From contig CM049316.1 of assembly GCA_026874595.1 (NCBI GenBank), positions 77,469,676 to 77,533,675 on the forward strand: 64,000 nucleotides of DNA, read 5' to 3'. Position numbers and translations under genes: made by a program. This DNA is from Sipunculus nudus (Eukaryota > Annelida > Sipuncula > Golfingiida > Sipunculidae). A model generated the notes under the pieces. That model saw only the letters and a program-made list of their open reading frames with translations. It was not told the origin of the DNA and ran no database searches. Shown here piece by piece: positions 1 to 9,972 of this stretch (its first letter is position 1; every line of letters starts with the position of its first letter).

Positions 1-441
1 ATGTTGGACTCTGCTTCGGGTGAAGTGGGAAAATACTGATTCTTTGATGAAAATCAACAACTTGTGTTCGAGAAATGCTTTATTTCTCTCATTTCTGTCC
101 AGGTAACCGTGTTAAAGTAAAATTATACATAATAGTATCCCCTCTGCCATGAGAAAATCTGAAATTAACTCAAAATTATCCATGAAAAATGAAATATGTC
201 CAACAACGCCTTAAATATACCAACTGACTAGAAAAAAAATTACTGATACATGCTGTCTCTGTGTGGAGAAGATTATAGCTGTTAACGTAAATGACCGAGT
301 GAAAAGTGTGAAAACATTTTTAAAAAAATGCTTATTACTAGGTAAGGAAGGCCAGATGCCATTCATTAAATGAACATCCAGGCTTCCATCGGAAAGATAA
401 CACCCACTTTGGTTCGTGCTGTTGTTCCTTTGCATATTGGT
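1..441. other. No gene recognised
   Basis: AT-rich sequence with no open frame that resembles a known family. It lies immediately downstream (minus-strand sense) of the transposase C-terminal block and may hold the 3' end of that element, but I could not identify an inverted terminal repeat. Confidence 0.5.
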
Positions 442-966
442 TTAGGCAGGATAAGCTTTATGTCCTTTTTTTTTGGTGGATGCTATGTCTGCAACATTTA
501 GCTTTACAGAGTTGTTTTTAACCTTTTGACTCTTTCTGAGGAATTCTATTTCACAGTCACTGTCGATGTCAAACTCGCTCAATATTTTCCCGACGTAGTA
601 AACTGGGCATTTCTTATGCTGCGGGAACTCCACTAAGACATAGCTGTCTATGGTTACATCTGCAAAATTATTAGTTCCAATCTGCAATCGTTCGATTACT
701 CCCTCATCATCCGTAGCATCTGTTACATCATGATCAGTGTCCGATAAAATGGGCTGTACCTCATCTTCTGATGAGGATGAACTGTCATCTTTCTGTGCAG
801 AGCCAGATTTTTTCTTTGCAGAGCTACACATAAGCTTTTTTCTAACTTTCTTCAAAGATTCTCTTTGAACTTTCTTGGCCGCATGAAGGAAAGACTCTTC
901 TTTCAATCGTTTAAGCTCTGGTGTTGATGTAGCTATCATTGTCTTCCCTCTTTTCTTTCCACAATG
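442..966 (-). pseudogene. pogo/Tigger-like transposase, C-terminal block
   Basis: The minus-strand frame reads a lysine-rich stretch (KKRGKTMIATSTPE), an acidic serine run (SSSSSEDE), and then the segment YVLVEFPQHKKCPVYYVGKI before a stop at 442-444. This order is typical of the C-terminal tail of many invertebrate pogo-type transposases of the CENP-B/DDE_1 superfamily, after the catalytic domain. The codons upstream of about 966 come from an (AT)n run and from the end of the neighbouring inserted element, so the apparent long N-terminus of this frame is not real. The block continues the DDE block at 2555-3440, which ends in a compatible sequence (LISKGTGKF), and is separated from it by about 1.6 kb of (AT)n and inserted DNA. 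It could be a last exon or the far side of an insertion. It is not a functional gene by itself. Confidence 0.7.

Positions 967-980
<14 letters not shown>

Positions 981-1009
<29 letters not shown>
981..1009. repeat. (AT)n microsatellite, left of inserted element
   Basis: Alternating AT run ending exactly where the pogo-type element begins (CAGTCAAGCCC at 1010). With the run at 2080-2130 it suggests the element inserted into a TA-rich microsatellite, as expected for a TA-targeting transposon. Confidence 0.85.
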
Positions 1010-1012
<3 letters not shown>

Positions 1013-2073
1013 TCAAGCCCACTTTTGTCATATCGGTTAATAGAAAATCCCGTTACATAAATCTGAAATTCCAAACCATTTCCTATATAAACAATGGTAA
1101 ATCTGCCCGTTTAATATCATGGAATATTGTCATAACCCCGTTTATTGTCATGCTTGGAACCCGCTTGGAACATGCTTGGACACAACGATCAACTAGGCCA
1201 AGAGCCTGTAATCGGTCAGGCCTATCAAACGATCGCATCTCCCACCTGTGTACGGCAGGCAAGTACAGTTATGCATGCGAGTCACTCCTCGGCACTTAGC
1301 TAATTAACATCTTAAGATACCACGGTAACCAAGATCATTTTTCTTCGAACATTAATAAGGGCGATGTTTACCATCACATATCATACATAATTAACTCCTG
1401 GCCTTTGAAAGGCCGCGTTTTAAACTTTAGTGACATTTCGCCGAGATGATATAAAGCACAAGCTCTAAACGTTGCTTACGACTGGAAATCCCCATTACGG
1501 GTCAACGAAAAGCTGGAGGACTTGTGAGCACTGGAGGAGATACTTGGTCAAAAACCTCAAAGGCGAAACTTCAGAAAGTTGACAATGGCATGACGATGTC
1601 CGCTCCCTGAACAGTCCTATCATAAAGACGATCATGGAAGTTTGAGACATTAATAAGATATCCGTAAAATAAGGCGCAATAGTCGGGCAAAGAATTATTT
1701 AGTAAAACAGTTTGTTACAAATAACGTTAAAACTGTGTCGTATATTTCAAGAAATTTTATCACATGACCCAGACGCTACGTCTCTTTCTGTTGTTGGCAA
1801 GTCGGATTTTTGTCAGTTATTGCGGCAGGCGGCATACAACTTACAGGAAATAAATTTTCAGGTGTGCATAAACGTAACTAGATATGCCGTTGTGCAATAA
1901 AAATATTCATAAACGATCCTGTTTACTGTTTATGACAATATATTTAATATCATACGAGACATAACGCTTCTTCTAGGAATCAAAAGTACATCGATGTTGA
2001 ATCCCGAAAAATGTCACATTCCGGTTATTATCATAATTTATGCATGCACCACCGATATGACAATAAGCGGGCT

Positions 2074-2079
<6 letters not shown>
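1010..2079. mobile_element. Non-autonomous pogo/Tigger-type DNA transposon
   Basis: The left end reads CAGTCAAGCCCACTTTTGTC and the reverse complement of the right end reads AGTGAAGCCCGCTTATTGTC. The inverted similarity continues through CATATCGGT, giving terminal inverted repeats of about 28 bp with a few mismatches. A CAGT start next to TA dinucleotides is the hallmark of pogo/Tigger elements of the Tc1-mariner superfamily. The first base of the right end is changed (A instead of G on the plus strand). Inside, about 1 kb shows no long coding frame, so the copy must depend on a transposase in trans. It sits between the C-terminal block and the catalytic block of a pogo-like transposase, but its ends cannot be shown to belong to that gene. 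Confidence 0.75.

Positions 2080-2130
<51 letters not shown>
2080..2130. repeat. (AT)n microsatellite
   Basis: About 50 bp of alternating AT on the right side of the pogo-type insertion; probably the other half of the target microsatellite. Confidence 0.9.
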
Positions 2131-2133
<3 letters not shown>

Positions 2134-2210
2134 TTGCCAGGCTGGTTCAATGTATATAAATGGAAAGGGTATACATAGATAAGGTAGTTCACTGCCGGTG
2201 GGTACCGACT

Positions 2211-2231
2211 TCTCTCTCTCTCTCTCTCTCT
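2211..2231. repeat. (TC)n microsatellite
   Basis: Short pure TC dinucleotide run between the pogo-type element and the transposase catalytic block. Confidence 0.85.
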
Positions 2232-2554
2232 TTGAAAGGCAGTGTTTTTAAACACTAGAAAAATCACTCAGAGAGCGCAGACCCCAACCAAGTTAGCTCA
2301 ATGCTCCCTATGGCATTGTCAAAAATGCAGCATTTTCCTATATAAAAAAAAATATCTGATCCAGATGGCTATCGAGATCACCCCAAAAGTACAAGCAATT
2401 GTTCCTTGTATCATTGCGAAGCATAAAATGTTTATTGTTGCTATTAGACAGACATAAAAGCAACTACCGAAAGCATAAACGTAACCTCAGCCCTGTAATG
2501 GAGGGGGTAATAACATGAAATGGAAATTAATATTTCTTCATTTACTCAGAATTA

Positions 2555-3440
2555 TTAAAATTTTCCAGTACCTTTGGATATCAGACGTTCTGGGGTGATA
2601 AAACTAGGAGTGGAAGTGGTGGCAGTAGCATTTGTATTCGTAAGTGACTCAGAAGTACACGATGAACCAGGTTGCTCTGGTGGTTGAATTTTCTTCGAGT
2701 TGCTGTTTTCTATGGATTCTGGACGATCTGTTATGGAGGCTAGAAGGAATTCCTCATCTCCAAAGACAGCCCGATCAAATGGCCATATGCCAGAGATTTG
2801 AAAACCAGAGACAATGTTGTTTGGACAGGCCGCTTTCATCCATGCAGCTCCGACAAGCTGTGCTATTTGATAAATGGAGACTGTCTTCCCTGGATTTTTC
2901 ATCATCCAGCTGTTCATCTCTCCGTTGAAAAAGGCTTTCATTGGTCAAAAACAGATCTGTCTAATGGTTGTGTTTTATGGCTTGTATTTGGGGGAAGTGT
3001 CACAATGTTGACACCATGCTCTTTGGCATATATTAATGTGCTCACAGCTATGTGGCTTTCATGGTTGTCCATGATCAGAATAATTGGGTTTTCATTGGAT
3101 GAATAGGATTGTTTCACCACGTGCTCCATGACTTTATGAAACAGGTCGCTATTCATCCAGCCAGAATCTGTGGCCAACCCAAGGGAAGCTCCTGGAGGTC
3201 TTGTCAGAAAAATGTCCCGGTAGTTTTATCGAGGAAATACGAACACAGGTGGTAACCCTGTCCCAGATGCTGCGACTATAGCGCAAACCGTTACAAGTTC
3301 TCCTCTCTCACGGGAGGTAACTTGACCAACCTGCTTCTGACCTTTAGTGGTTATAACTTTGGGCACTTTTTGAACGGTTGTGAAGCCAGATTCGTCTAAG
3401 TTGTAAATCCTTGTGCCATCAATATTGTTGGTCAGTTCCG
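2555..3440 (-). pseudogene. pogo/Tigger-like transposase, DDE catalytic block
   Basis: On the minus strand the frame begins near NNIDGTRIYNLDESGF and runs through the DDE_1 catalytic domain. The three catalytic aspartates are visible in NLDESGF, IMDNHESH and QPLDRSVF, so the pogo-type DDD triad is intact. A later GIWPFDRAVF motif is also typical of the family. Two lesions break the gene. A TAA replaces a lysine-like codon straight after VFVFPR (near 3226-3228), and the same frame resumes with NYRDIFLTRPPG. A one-base shift near 2940 separates QPLDRSVFD from MKAFFNGEMNSW. With so few lesions it is probably a recently dead copy or an allele carrying stop mutations. The N-terminal DNA-binding block lies at 5890-6415 and the C-terminal tail at 442-966. 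Confidence 0.8.
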
Positions 3441-3817
3441 TATGTCCATTTGTCTGTCTTTTTGTTTGTTTGTCTGCGCTCTCCTGGCCACAGTTTTGCA
3501 GCAATCGACTTGAAACTTACAGGGATGATTGACAACCCAAAATCCTGGAAAGCTATTGTTTTTGGTCAACATCGCATCATGGTGAAGGTCAAGTCCATGG
3601 AAAGTATGCAATACAGTTTTTGCTCCATAACTTTGTAACAAATGGTCGTAGCCACTTAAACCATAGCTTGTTTTATTTCCCATTCCATGGCCTTTTATAT
3701 GATGGGTACCTGACTCAAATCTGCCGTTACCATGGTTACGCATTTTTGGGTTAAAACTTGATAATTTGAAAATAGTCATGCTACATTTTCTATCTTTGTC
3801 AATTTTTAAGCTACAGA
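3441..3817. other. Left edge of the satellite-bearing insertion
   Basis: This stretch separates the transposase catalytic block from the satellite. It carries a GTCTGTCTTTTTGTTTG-type run near 3450-3475, mirrored by a TCTGTCTATCTGTCTG run near 5838-5855 on the far side of the array. That suggests one composite insertion spanning about 3450-5885. No coding signal. Confidence 0.45.
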
Positions 3818-5775
3818 CGTCTAATTTTTGGTCATTATGTAGCTTATAGGCAGCTTGACATGATAAAACTGAAAGTCTCGCCAAATCTCTCACTAGATCT
3901 GGTCAAACGTGAAAAAAAGAGATTTCACGGAAATGCTTATAACTCAGCGACTTTTTAAGCTAGACCGGTCTGGTTTTCGGCATTTCGTAACATTTTGCCA
4001 GCCTGACATGATAAAACTGCAAGACTGGCCAAATCTCGCACCATATCTCGTTTAATGAGAAAAAACGAGATTTCGAGGAAATACTTATAACTCGGCGACC
4101 TTTACAGCTATACAGGTCTAGTTTTCGGTATTATATAACATTTTGCTAGCTTGACATGATAAAACTACAAGTCTCGTCAAATCTCGCACCATATGTTGTG
4201 AAACGAGAAACGAGATTTCACGGAAATGCTTATAACTCGGCGACTTTTACAGCTACACAGGTCTAGTTTCGGCATTTCATAACATATGACCAGCTTGACA
4301 CGCCAGAAAAGAAATCAGGCCAAATCTCGCACCATATCTCGTCAAGCGAGAAAAAACGAGATATCATGGAAATGCTTATAGGTTAGAGGGACCTATTTCC
4401 GGGTCCGGTCAGGGTCGGCCCAATTTGTGGCGTCAAGAGTGAGCGGGCATTAAATATTGCAGGGCAGCAGAAAATTTCAGGGAAAAAATATTTCAGGATG
4501 CATATAATATGTATGGCAGGTGGGTGATAGGAGAAATTAAATAAATAAAAAAATAGCAGGGTTGGCCTTTTTTGTTCATGCTGGAGGGGACTGAAAGTTT
4601 AATATGTGATTACTGGAAATGTCTTGAGAGGTGGCGACATCTAATGGCCAGTTTTAGAAGCTGTAGCTTTCTGTCATATACCGCGATAATGAGATACTGA
4701 ACCCCCTGTTTTATTGGAACAAAATAAAAGTGCAGGAGGTGAGCATGATTTTGATGTATCACATGATGCCAAACACTCGATAGAAAAAACTTTCCCAGAG
4801 CCCCCAACATGTGCATCTTATATGATAATATATAGGGCCTGGAAATAGGTCCCTCTAACCTATAACTAGGCGACTTTTACAGCTACTCAGGTCTAGTTTT
4901 CGGCATTTGGTAACATTTGGCCAACTTTACATAGTAAAGCTGCGAGACTGGCCAAATCTCGCACTATATCTGGTCAAATGTGGAAAAACGAGATTTCACA
5001 GAAATGCATATAAGTCGGCGACTTTTACGGCTGACAGGTCTAGTTTTCGGCATTTGGTAACATTTGGCCAACTTGACATAGTAAAACTGCGAGACTGGCC
5101 TAATTTCGCACTATATCTGGTCAAATGTGGAAAAACGAGATTTCACAGAAATGCTTATAAGTCGGCGACTTTTACGGCTAGACAGGTCCAGTTTTTTGGC
5201 ATTTCATAACATTTGGACGGCTTGACATGACACACCTGCAAGACTGGCCAAATCTCGCACCATATCTCGTCAAACGATAAAAAAACGAGATTTCACAGAA
5301 ATGCATATAAGTCGGCGACTTTTACGGCTAGACAGGTCTAGTTTTCGGCATTTGGTAACATTTGGCCAACTTGACATAGTAAAACTGCGAGACTGGCCTA
5401 ATTTCGCACTATATCTGGTCAAATGTGGAAAAACGAGATTTCACAGAAATGCATATAAGTCGGCGACTTTTACGGCTAGACAGGTCTAGTTTTTGGCATT
5501 TCATAACATTTGGACGGCTTGACATGACACACCTGCAAGACTGGCCAAATCTCGCACCATATCTCGTCAAACGATAAAAAAACGAGATTTCACAGAAATG
5601 CTAATAACTCAGCGACTTTTACAGCAAGACAGGTCTAGTTTTCGGCATTTCATAACATTTGGCAAACTTGACATGACAATTCTGAAAACTTCTCACTGCT
5701 TCTTGTCAAACGAGATTAACGGGATTTCATGGAAATGTTTGACCTTGGTCCCTTTTACACTAGAAAGGTATGCAG
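3818..5775. repeat. Satellite array, ~148 bp unit
   Basis: Tandem units share GGTCTAGTTTTCGGCATTT, then GCTTGACATGATAAAACTGC, CAAATCTCGCACCATATCTC and CACGGAAATGCTTATAACTC. The GTCTAG landmark occurs at about 3818, 3968, 4116, 4261, 4891, 5038, 5186, 5336, 5484 and 5633, so spacing is 145-150 bp except where a 480 bp MITE interrupts. Units at 5038 and 5336 are nearly identical to each other, as are 5186 and 5484, which gives a two-unit (~298 bp) higher-order repeat. Apparent peptides in this area are repeats of the unit and not genes. The array splits a pogo-like transposase with only about ten codons missing. Confidence 0.9.
4381..4860. mobile_element. 480 bp MITE inside the satellite
   Basis: The element begins with GGTTAGAGGGACCTATTTCC and ends with its perfect 20 bp reverse complement. 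The flanks are TATA at 4377-4380 and TATA at 4861-4864, within the satellite context GCTTATAACTCGG. Removing 484 bp restores a normal unit, so the 4 bp TATA duplication and both ends are well defined. No transposase is encoded. The superfamily is not clear from the ends. Confidence 0.9.
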
Positions 5776-5889
5776 CTATTCAAGGTCAGCATGCATACAT
5801 AAACGTATTATTCGTTTCTGCTGCCCCCATGCACTGTCTGTCTATCTGTCTGTATTACTTCCATTTCCGGCAAGCGCGTGACCTCTGGT

Positions 5890-6415
5890 CATCTTGTCTT
5901 TTGATCAGTGTTTCCAAAAGGTCAAAGAACTGATTTACTCTATGCTTATTGAACGCTGAGGCACGTGCCAGGGAGGTTGCTTCTGGGCTGCGAATGGATA
6001 ATTTTGGATGCCGTTTTAAAAACATTGTTAGCCAGTCTCTTCCTGCAGTTTTATTTTCCATCAAATTTTTTGGGCATCTGTAAGTAGTTTTTTCTCCCAT
6101 TTCATAAGGTAATTGTCTGATTTTGGCTTGTGTTAGTCCATGGAACATTTTGGAGGTTGTTTCAATATACTCTGCCAGAGTATCCTCCTGTGCATAAGTG
6201 AACACTTGGATGTGAGTATAGTTTGGGATAAGGCCACAGTCTGGATCATCCCTATATTTCTTAACATATCTGGCTAGTACAGTCTTTGATATACCTTTCT
6301 CTCCTGCTACTTTACGGATAGATTTGTTACCTTCTATTACAGTCTTTACAGCTTCAAATATTCCACTGTGTGGAACAAGCCCCATTTCTGTTTTTCTTTT
6401 ATAACAACGTGGCAT
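5890..6415 (-). pseudogene. pogo/Tigger-like transposase, N-terminal DNA-binding block
   Basis: Start chosen at the ATG whose product begins MPRCYKRKTEMG, the usual start of pogo-like transposases; longer readings run into non-coding sequence. A good splice acceptor (GCTTTCAG) lies about 15 bp upstream of it on the minus strand. Residues about 15-60 form a pipsqueak/CENP-B-type helix-turn-helix (FEAVKTVIEGNKSIRKVAGE, then ISKTVLARYVKKY). Residues about 90-170 resemble the CENPB second DNA-binding module, ending SLARASAFNKHRVNQFFDLL. This block has no internal stop. The protein should continue into the catalytic block (RIYNLDESGF) within about ten residues, but roughly 2.4 kb of satellite-bearing DNA intervenes. 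That DNA is either an intron with odd content or, more likely, an insertion. Confidence 0.75.
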
Positions 6416-6479
6416 ACTTGAGATTATCTGAAAGCAAACATAAATACCTAACACTTGGTTCAATATATGTTAAAAAATC

Positions 6480-8465
6480 TTTATTTATTAATGTGAACAG
6501 ACTTTAAAATAAATATGCGGGAGAGATGGGGCACCAATGGAGAGACCTAGGACATATCTTAAAATTAACCATACCCTTTAACAGGTCGAAAGTTTTTTTG
6601 CGATCAAAAAACGTATCAGTTTTTGTCATATATATTTTTGCTCCTAACTTGAAAGTAGCCACATACCACAAGGAACATAAACTTAGCGTGTGTTACAGGA
6701 AAAAATATCAACCGATATTGGTTTGGAAAATGAGTAATTTTTACTGGTATGACCCCCCCCCCCCCCCCCCCCCGACACACACAATGCCATCCAGTGCACT
6801 GGTCTGCCTCTCAACCGGGACAAAGAAATCGCCCTTTAAATTAAAATATCTTACCGCCGAAGCCTAATGGTTGTTCATGTTCATAAGGTGTTATGCAATC
6901 CTCCATTAAAGGTTTTAGTAAAATTGATGACAAACCAACCAAGTAGTCAATGAACCAAGACAAAAACATGATTCCTGGCCTATGAATAAGAAAAATATAT
7001 AAGTGCCTAAGGTAAAAAGTTCAGTTCTTCAAGCAACACGCCTGTCATTTTCACTCGCTTCATCAAAAATGTTTAATTTGATTTTCATTAGATTTTTTAG
7101 CTCTAGCCATTAGGAAAATTTCTTTCAAGAAAATAAAATGAATAAAATATCAATAAGATTTCCTTTCGTTATTTTGTTCATTTTCCTGTTTAGCATTATG
7201 TCTTCTGATCATTTAAATATTTTTTTTATCAAAAAAGGTGAAAAAATCTTCCGCCGCACGGATTTATAATATAGCTGCATCAGAGTAAAAACAAACCTTT
7301 TATTGCCTTATATGAGTCCCGTGAAAAATCCGTGTGTTCTTTATCCGGGTGATTAAGTGAAGACTGGGATAAGAAACATATGGTAAAATTTAAGCTAAAG
7401 TCTCAGTTTAAAAGTATATGTAAGAAAGAAACTGTTGAGAGAAACCAAGTTTTGAGTGTGTTTAGTTTATTATTAGCCTATTCTTAAGATTTAAAAAATG
7501 CACTTTTTTTAAGATATCTTAAGATACCATATGGAAATATATGAAAATCCATCAAGTTATATACCTTTAGAAAAAAAACACTGTACCCAGTGATACATAC
7601 TCGTGAGGTTTCGTAAAAATTTAAAGAGTTTTGTCAGGGATGCTTTACACCTAAACGGTGAGTACTTTTATAAAAGTAGCCTTTGTTTTGGCACAAACAG
7701 TTACCCCCATCGATTTGTTAAACAACCGTGCACAATTCACGAGCTTGCTTTGATCTGTTCCATGCGCTCAGGTAGCACACACGGCAGGTTGATCAGGATT
7801 CTGGCGGCGTCATATGTGGTCTCTGACAGCTTTCTTGCTTGCAATGAAAATTGTCATTTGCCAAGTACTTTATTAATATTCCTGGGGTGATTATGTATTA
7901 ATTTTCACTCATATTTATATTGCTGTTCATTTTTCGGCATTGAACATCACCATTGTTCTTGGCAATATTCATCTCTAACATGAATTTCAACTGCGTATAC
8001 TATATCTGTGCTTAAAATGTTACCAGATGCATGGTCATCAGCAGTTAATGAGCTGCATGATCCGATTGGATATGTCAGTGTGTGTCAGGAATCCTCTAAA
8101 AGACCGACTAGTGTAATCATTGTCTGTCAGGGTGTATAGTGAATAGTCAGTGTTTGTGTAAAGTCGGTTGTTAAACCTCAAACGGTGTGTAAACAAATCA
8201 CAAAAGCACGGCCTGGACATCTTGTCCACGTTAATCTTGAAGATGTGACGACATGAATATCAGACAAGAACAAATACGCTATACTACATTATTATACTAA
8301 ACTCCAAGTTCAAAGCGCCAACGTGCTATTGTTTGCTCGCCAACCGAATGTAAACAAAGAATGCCAGTTCTGCATCTGCTGGCATTAATACCAAGGGAAT
8401 CTCTCCTGGTAACCATGAGGTCATAGCGTGTTCCATCGGTACTACCAGGGGTAGGGCATTCGTGT
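6480..8465. other. No gene recognised
   Basis: AT-rich sequence without a recognisable protein or RNA gene. The only conspicuous feature is the poly(C) tract near 6753. Short frames here have no family signature. Confidence 0.5.
6753..6773. repeat. Poly(C) tract, 21 bp
   Basis: Uninterrupted run of about 21 cytosines (guanines on the minus strand), one of several such tracts in the window. Confidence 0.95.
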
Positions 8466-8467
8466 AT

Positions 8468-8501
<34 letters not shown>
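8468..8501. repeat. (AT)n microsatellite
   Basis: Alternating AT run immediately upstream of a C-rich tract. Confidence 0.9.
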
Positions 8502-8503
<2 letters not shown>

Positions 8504-8510
8504 CCCGAAC

Positions 8511-8534
8511 AACCCCCCCTCCCCCCCCCCCCCC
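8511..8534. repeat. Poly(C) tract
   Basis: C-rich run with one T. It is followed by loosely repeated units each containing GTACGGCTGCAT or a variant (about 8541, 8592 and 8671). Confidence 0.85.
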
Positions 8535-8640
8535 TTGTGGTGTACGGCTGCATGTTACATAACCTGAACCCCTTGCCCCTCTGTATCGTGTAGTACGGCT
8601 TCACTTTAAATCACCTGACAACCCCCAACCCCCCAACTCC

Positions 8641-8822
8641 GTTCTGTTTAACGGCTAATTAAAGTGCATGTACGGCTGCATATTGTATAACACCCGTACC
8701 ATAATGTCCGACTGAACAATTGATCACCTGGCTAGTTAAGAGTTTTAGTTGATTCGAACTGTTCCCTTGAACCCGAGTATAAAACTTCCTAACATGGAAG
8801 GTGAAAATTGTAAACAATATAT
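8641..8822 (+). repeat. Dispersed repeat, copy 1
   Basis: Shares long stretches with 14330-14555, including GTACCATAATGTCCGACTGA, ACAATTGATCA, CTGGCTAGTTAAGA and CCTTGAACCCGAGTAT. Both copies are preceded by a poly(C) tract and end near GAAAATTGTAAA. Copy 1 is cut at its 3' side by the TIR element that starts at about 8834. Confidence 0.85.
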
Positions 8823-9748
8823 AAATATTGGGAAATCTGTGTAATTTGGGCCATTTAGGCCTAAAGAAAATCTTCAAAAATTTTAAATATATAAAACATA
8901 AAAATTGTAAAATAATTGTTTTTATTGAGGAACCTGCATGGTACAAGAACACTTTACTGTGAAAGTAGACTTGCAAAATTAACATTACCGTTTTTAAAGT
9001 CAGTGACAAAAATAATTAATTCTGGTCCATATTACACACTCTGAATGTAATATGGACCACCGAAAAGTTTAATTTGGGCCATTATCTAAAAAGATTCAAA
9101 CAAAGTTAATATCCACTTCAATATCCACTTTAATATTTTATACTATTATGTGACCAATAATGAAGAAGAACATATATCTCAGCATAAAGCCAATCATGTT
9201 TTCTTATTTATCATGAAAGAAAAAGAGTATATAATACACATATGGTCGATAATATTTACTGTTGATACAGCTTGGAGGCAAGTAACGAGACCGAACATAA
9301 CACTGCAGTTACCTCAATATTTTTAATTTAAGTTAAAATCCACTTAAAAAACGGATATGTTATTTTTACACTCTTATTTACATATATGTGCATGAAGAAG
9401 AACATGCACCTAACATAAAAGCCAAGCATGTTTTCTGATTTATTCCCCATGTTCATTTAGTATATTCTCCTGAACATAGACTACCTTTGCTGCTTGATTG
9501 AGCCCTATAGCATTTTTTCTCTTACAGCTGCCAGGCCAACTTTTCTTGTCGTCGGATGCCTACTTGCAATGTTTGCTTTTTGCTTTCCTGGATGCCCGCG
9601 TAGTCATGTCGGCTAGTACTAGCCCTTTAAATGTGCTATTCTTTTTGTAAAGGTATATGTTTCATGTGCGCGTATGTGCATATATGTGTGAAAAAATAGG
9701 TTGTTTCCATGTGCGCGTATATATGCGTATATGCGTGAACTGTCAGAC

Positions 9749-9800
<52 letters not shown>
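9749..9800. repeat. (AT)n microsatellite
   Basis: About 50 bp of alternating AT inside the MITE-like element. Confidence 0.9.
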
Positions 9801-9806
<6 letters not shown>

Positions 9807-9972
9807 TTGTACAGTTGATCGAGCAGGCCTACCACAAAAAGATGGTGAAGTGATGTCATTATAACCCGAATCCCCGGGTTCGCGCAGACCCTATGCGCGA
9901 AATTTGCTCCTGTGGCGATTTTTACGCAAATACGCTGACGGACACATGGAAACACCCCAGTTACAATATCAT

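Noticed and set aside
4907-5489. Open frames with repeated SFRHLVTFGQLDIVKLRDWP-type peptides
   Set aside because: The peptide repeat follows the ~148 bp satellite unit exactly and exists only where units happen to stay open; it is satellite, not a repeat protein.
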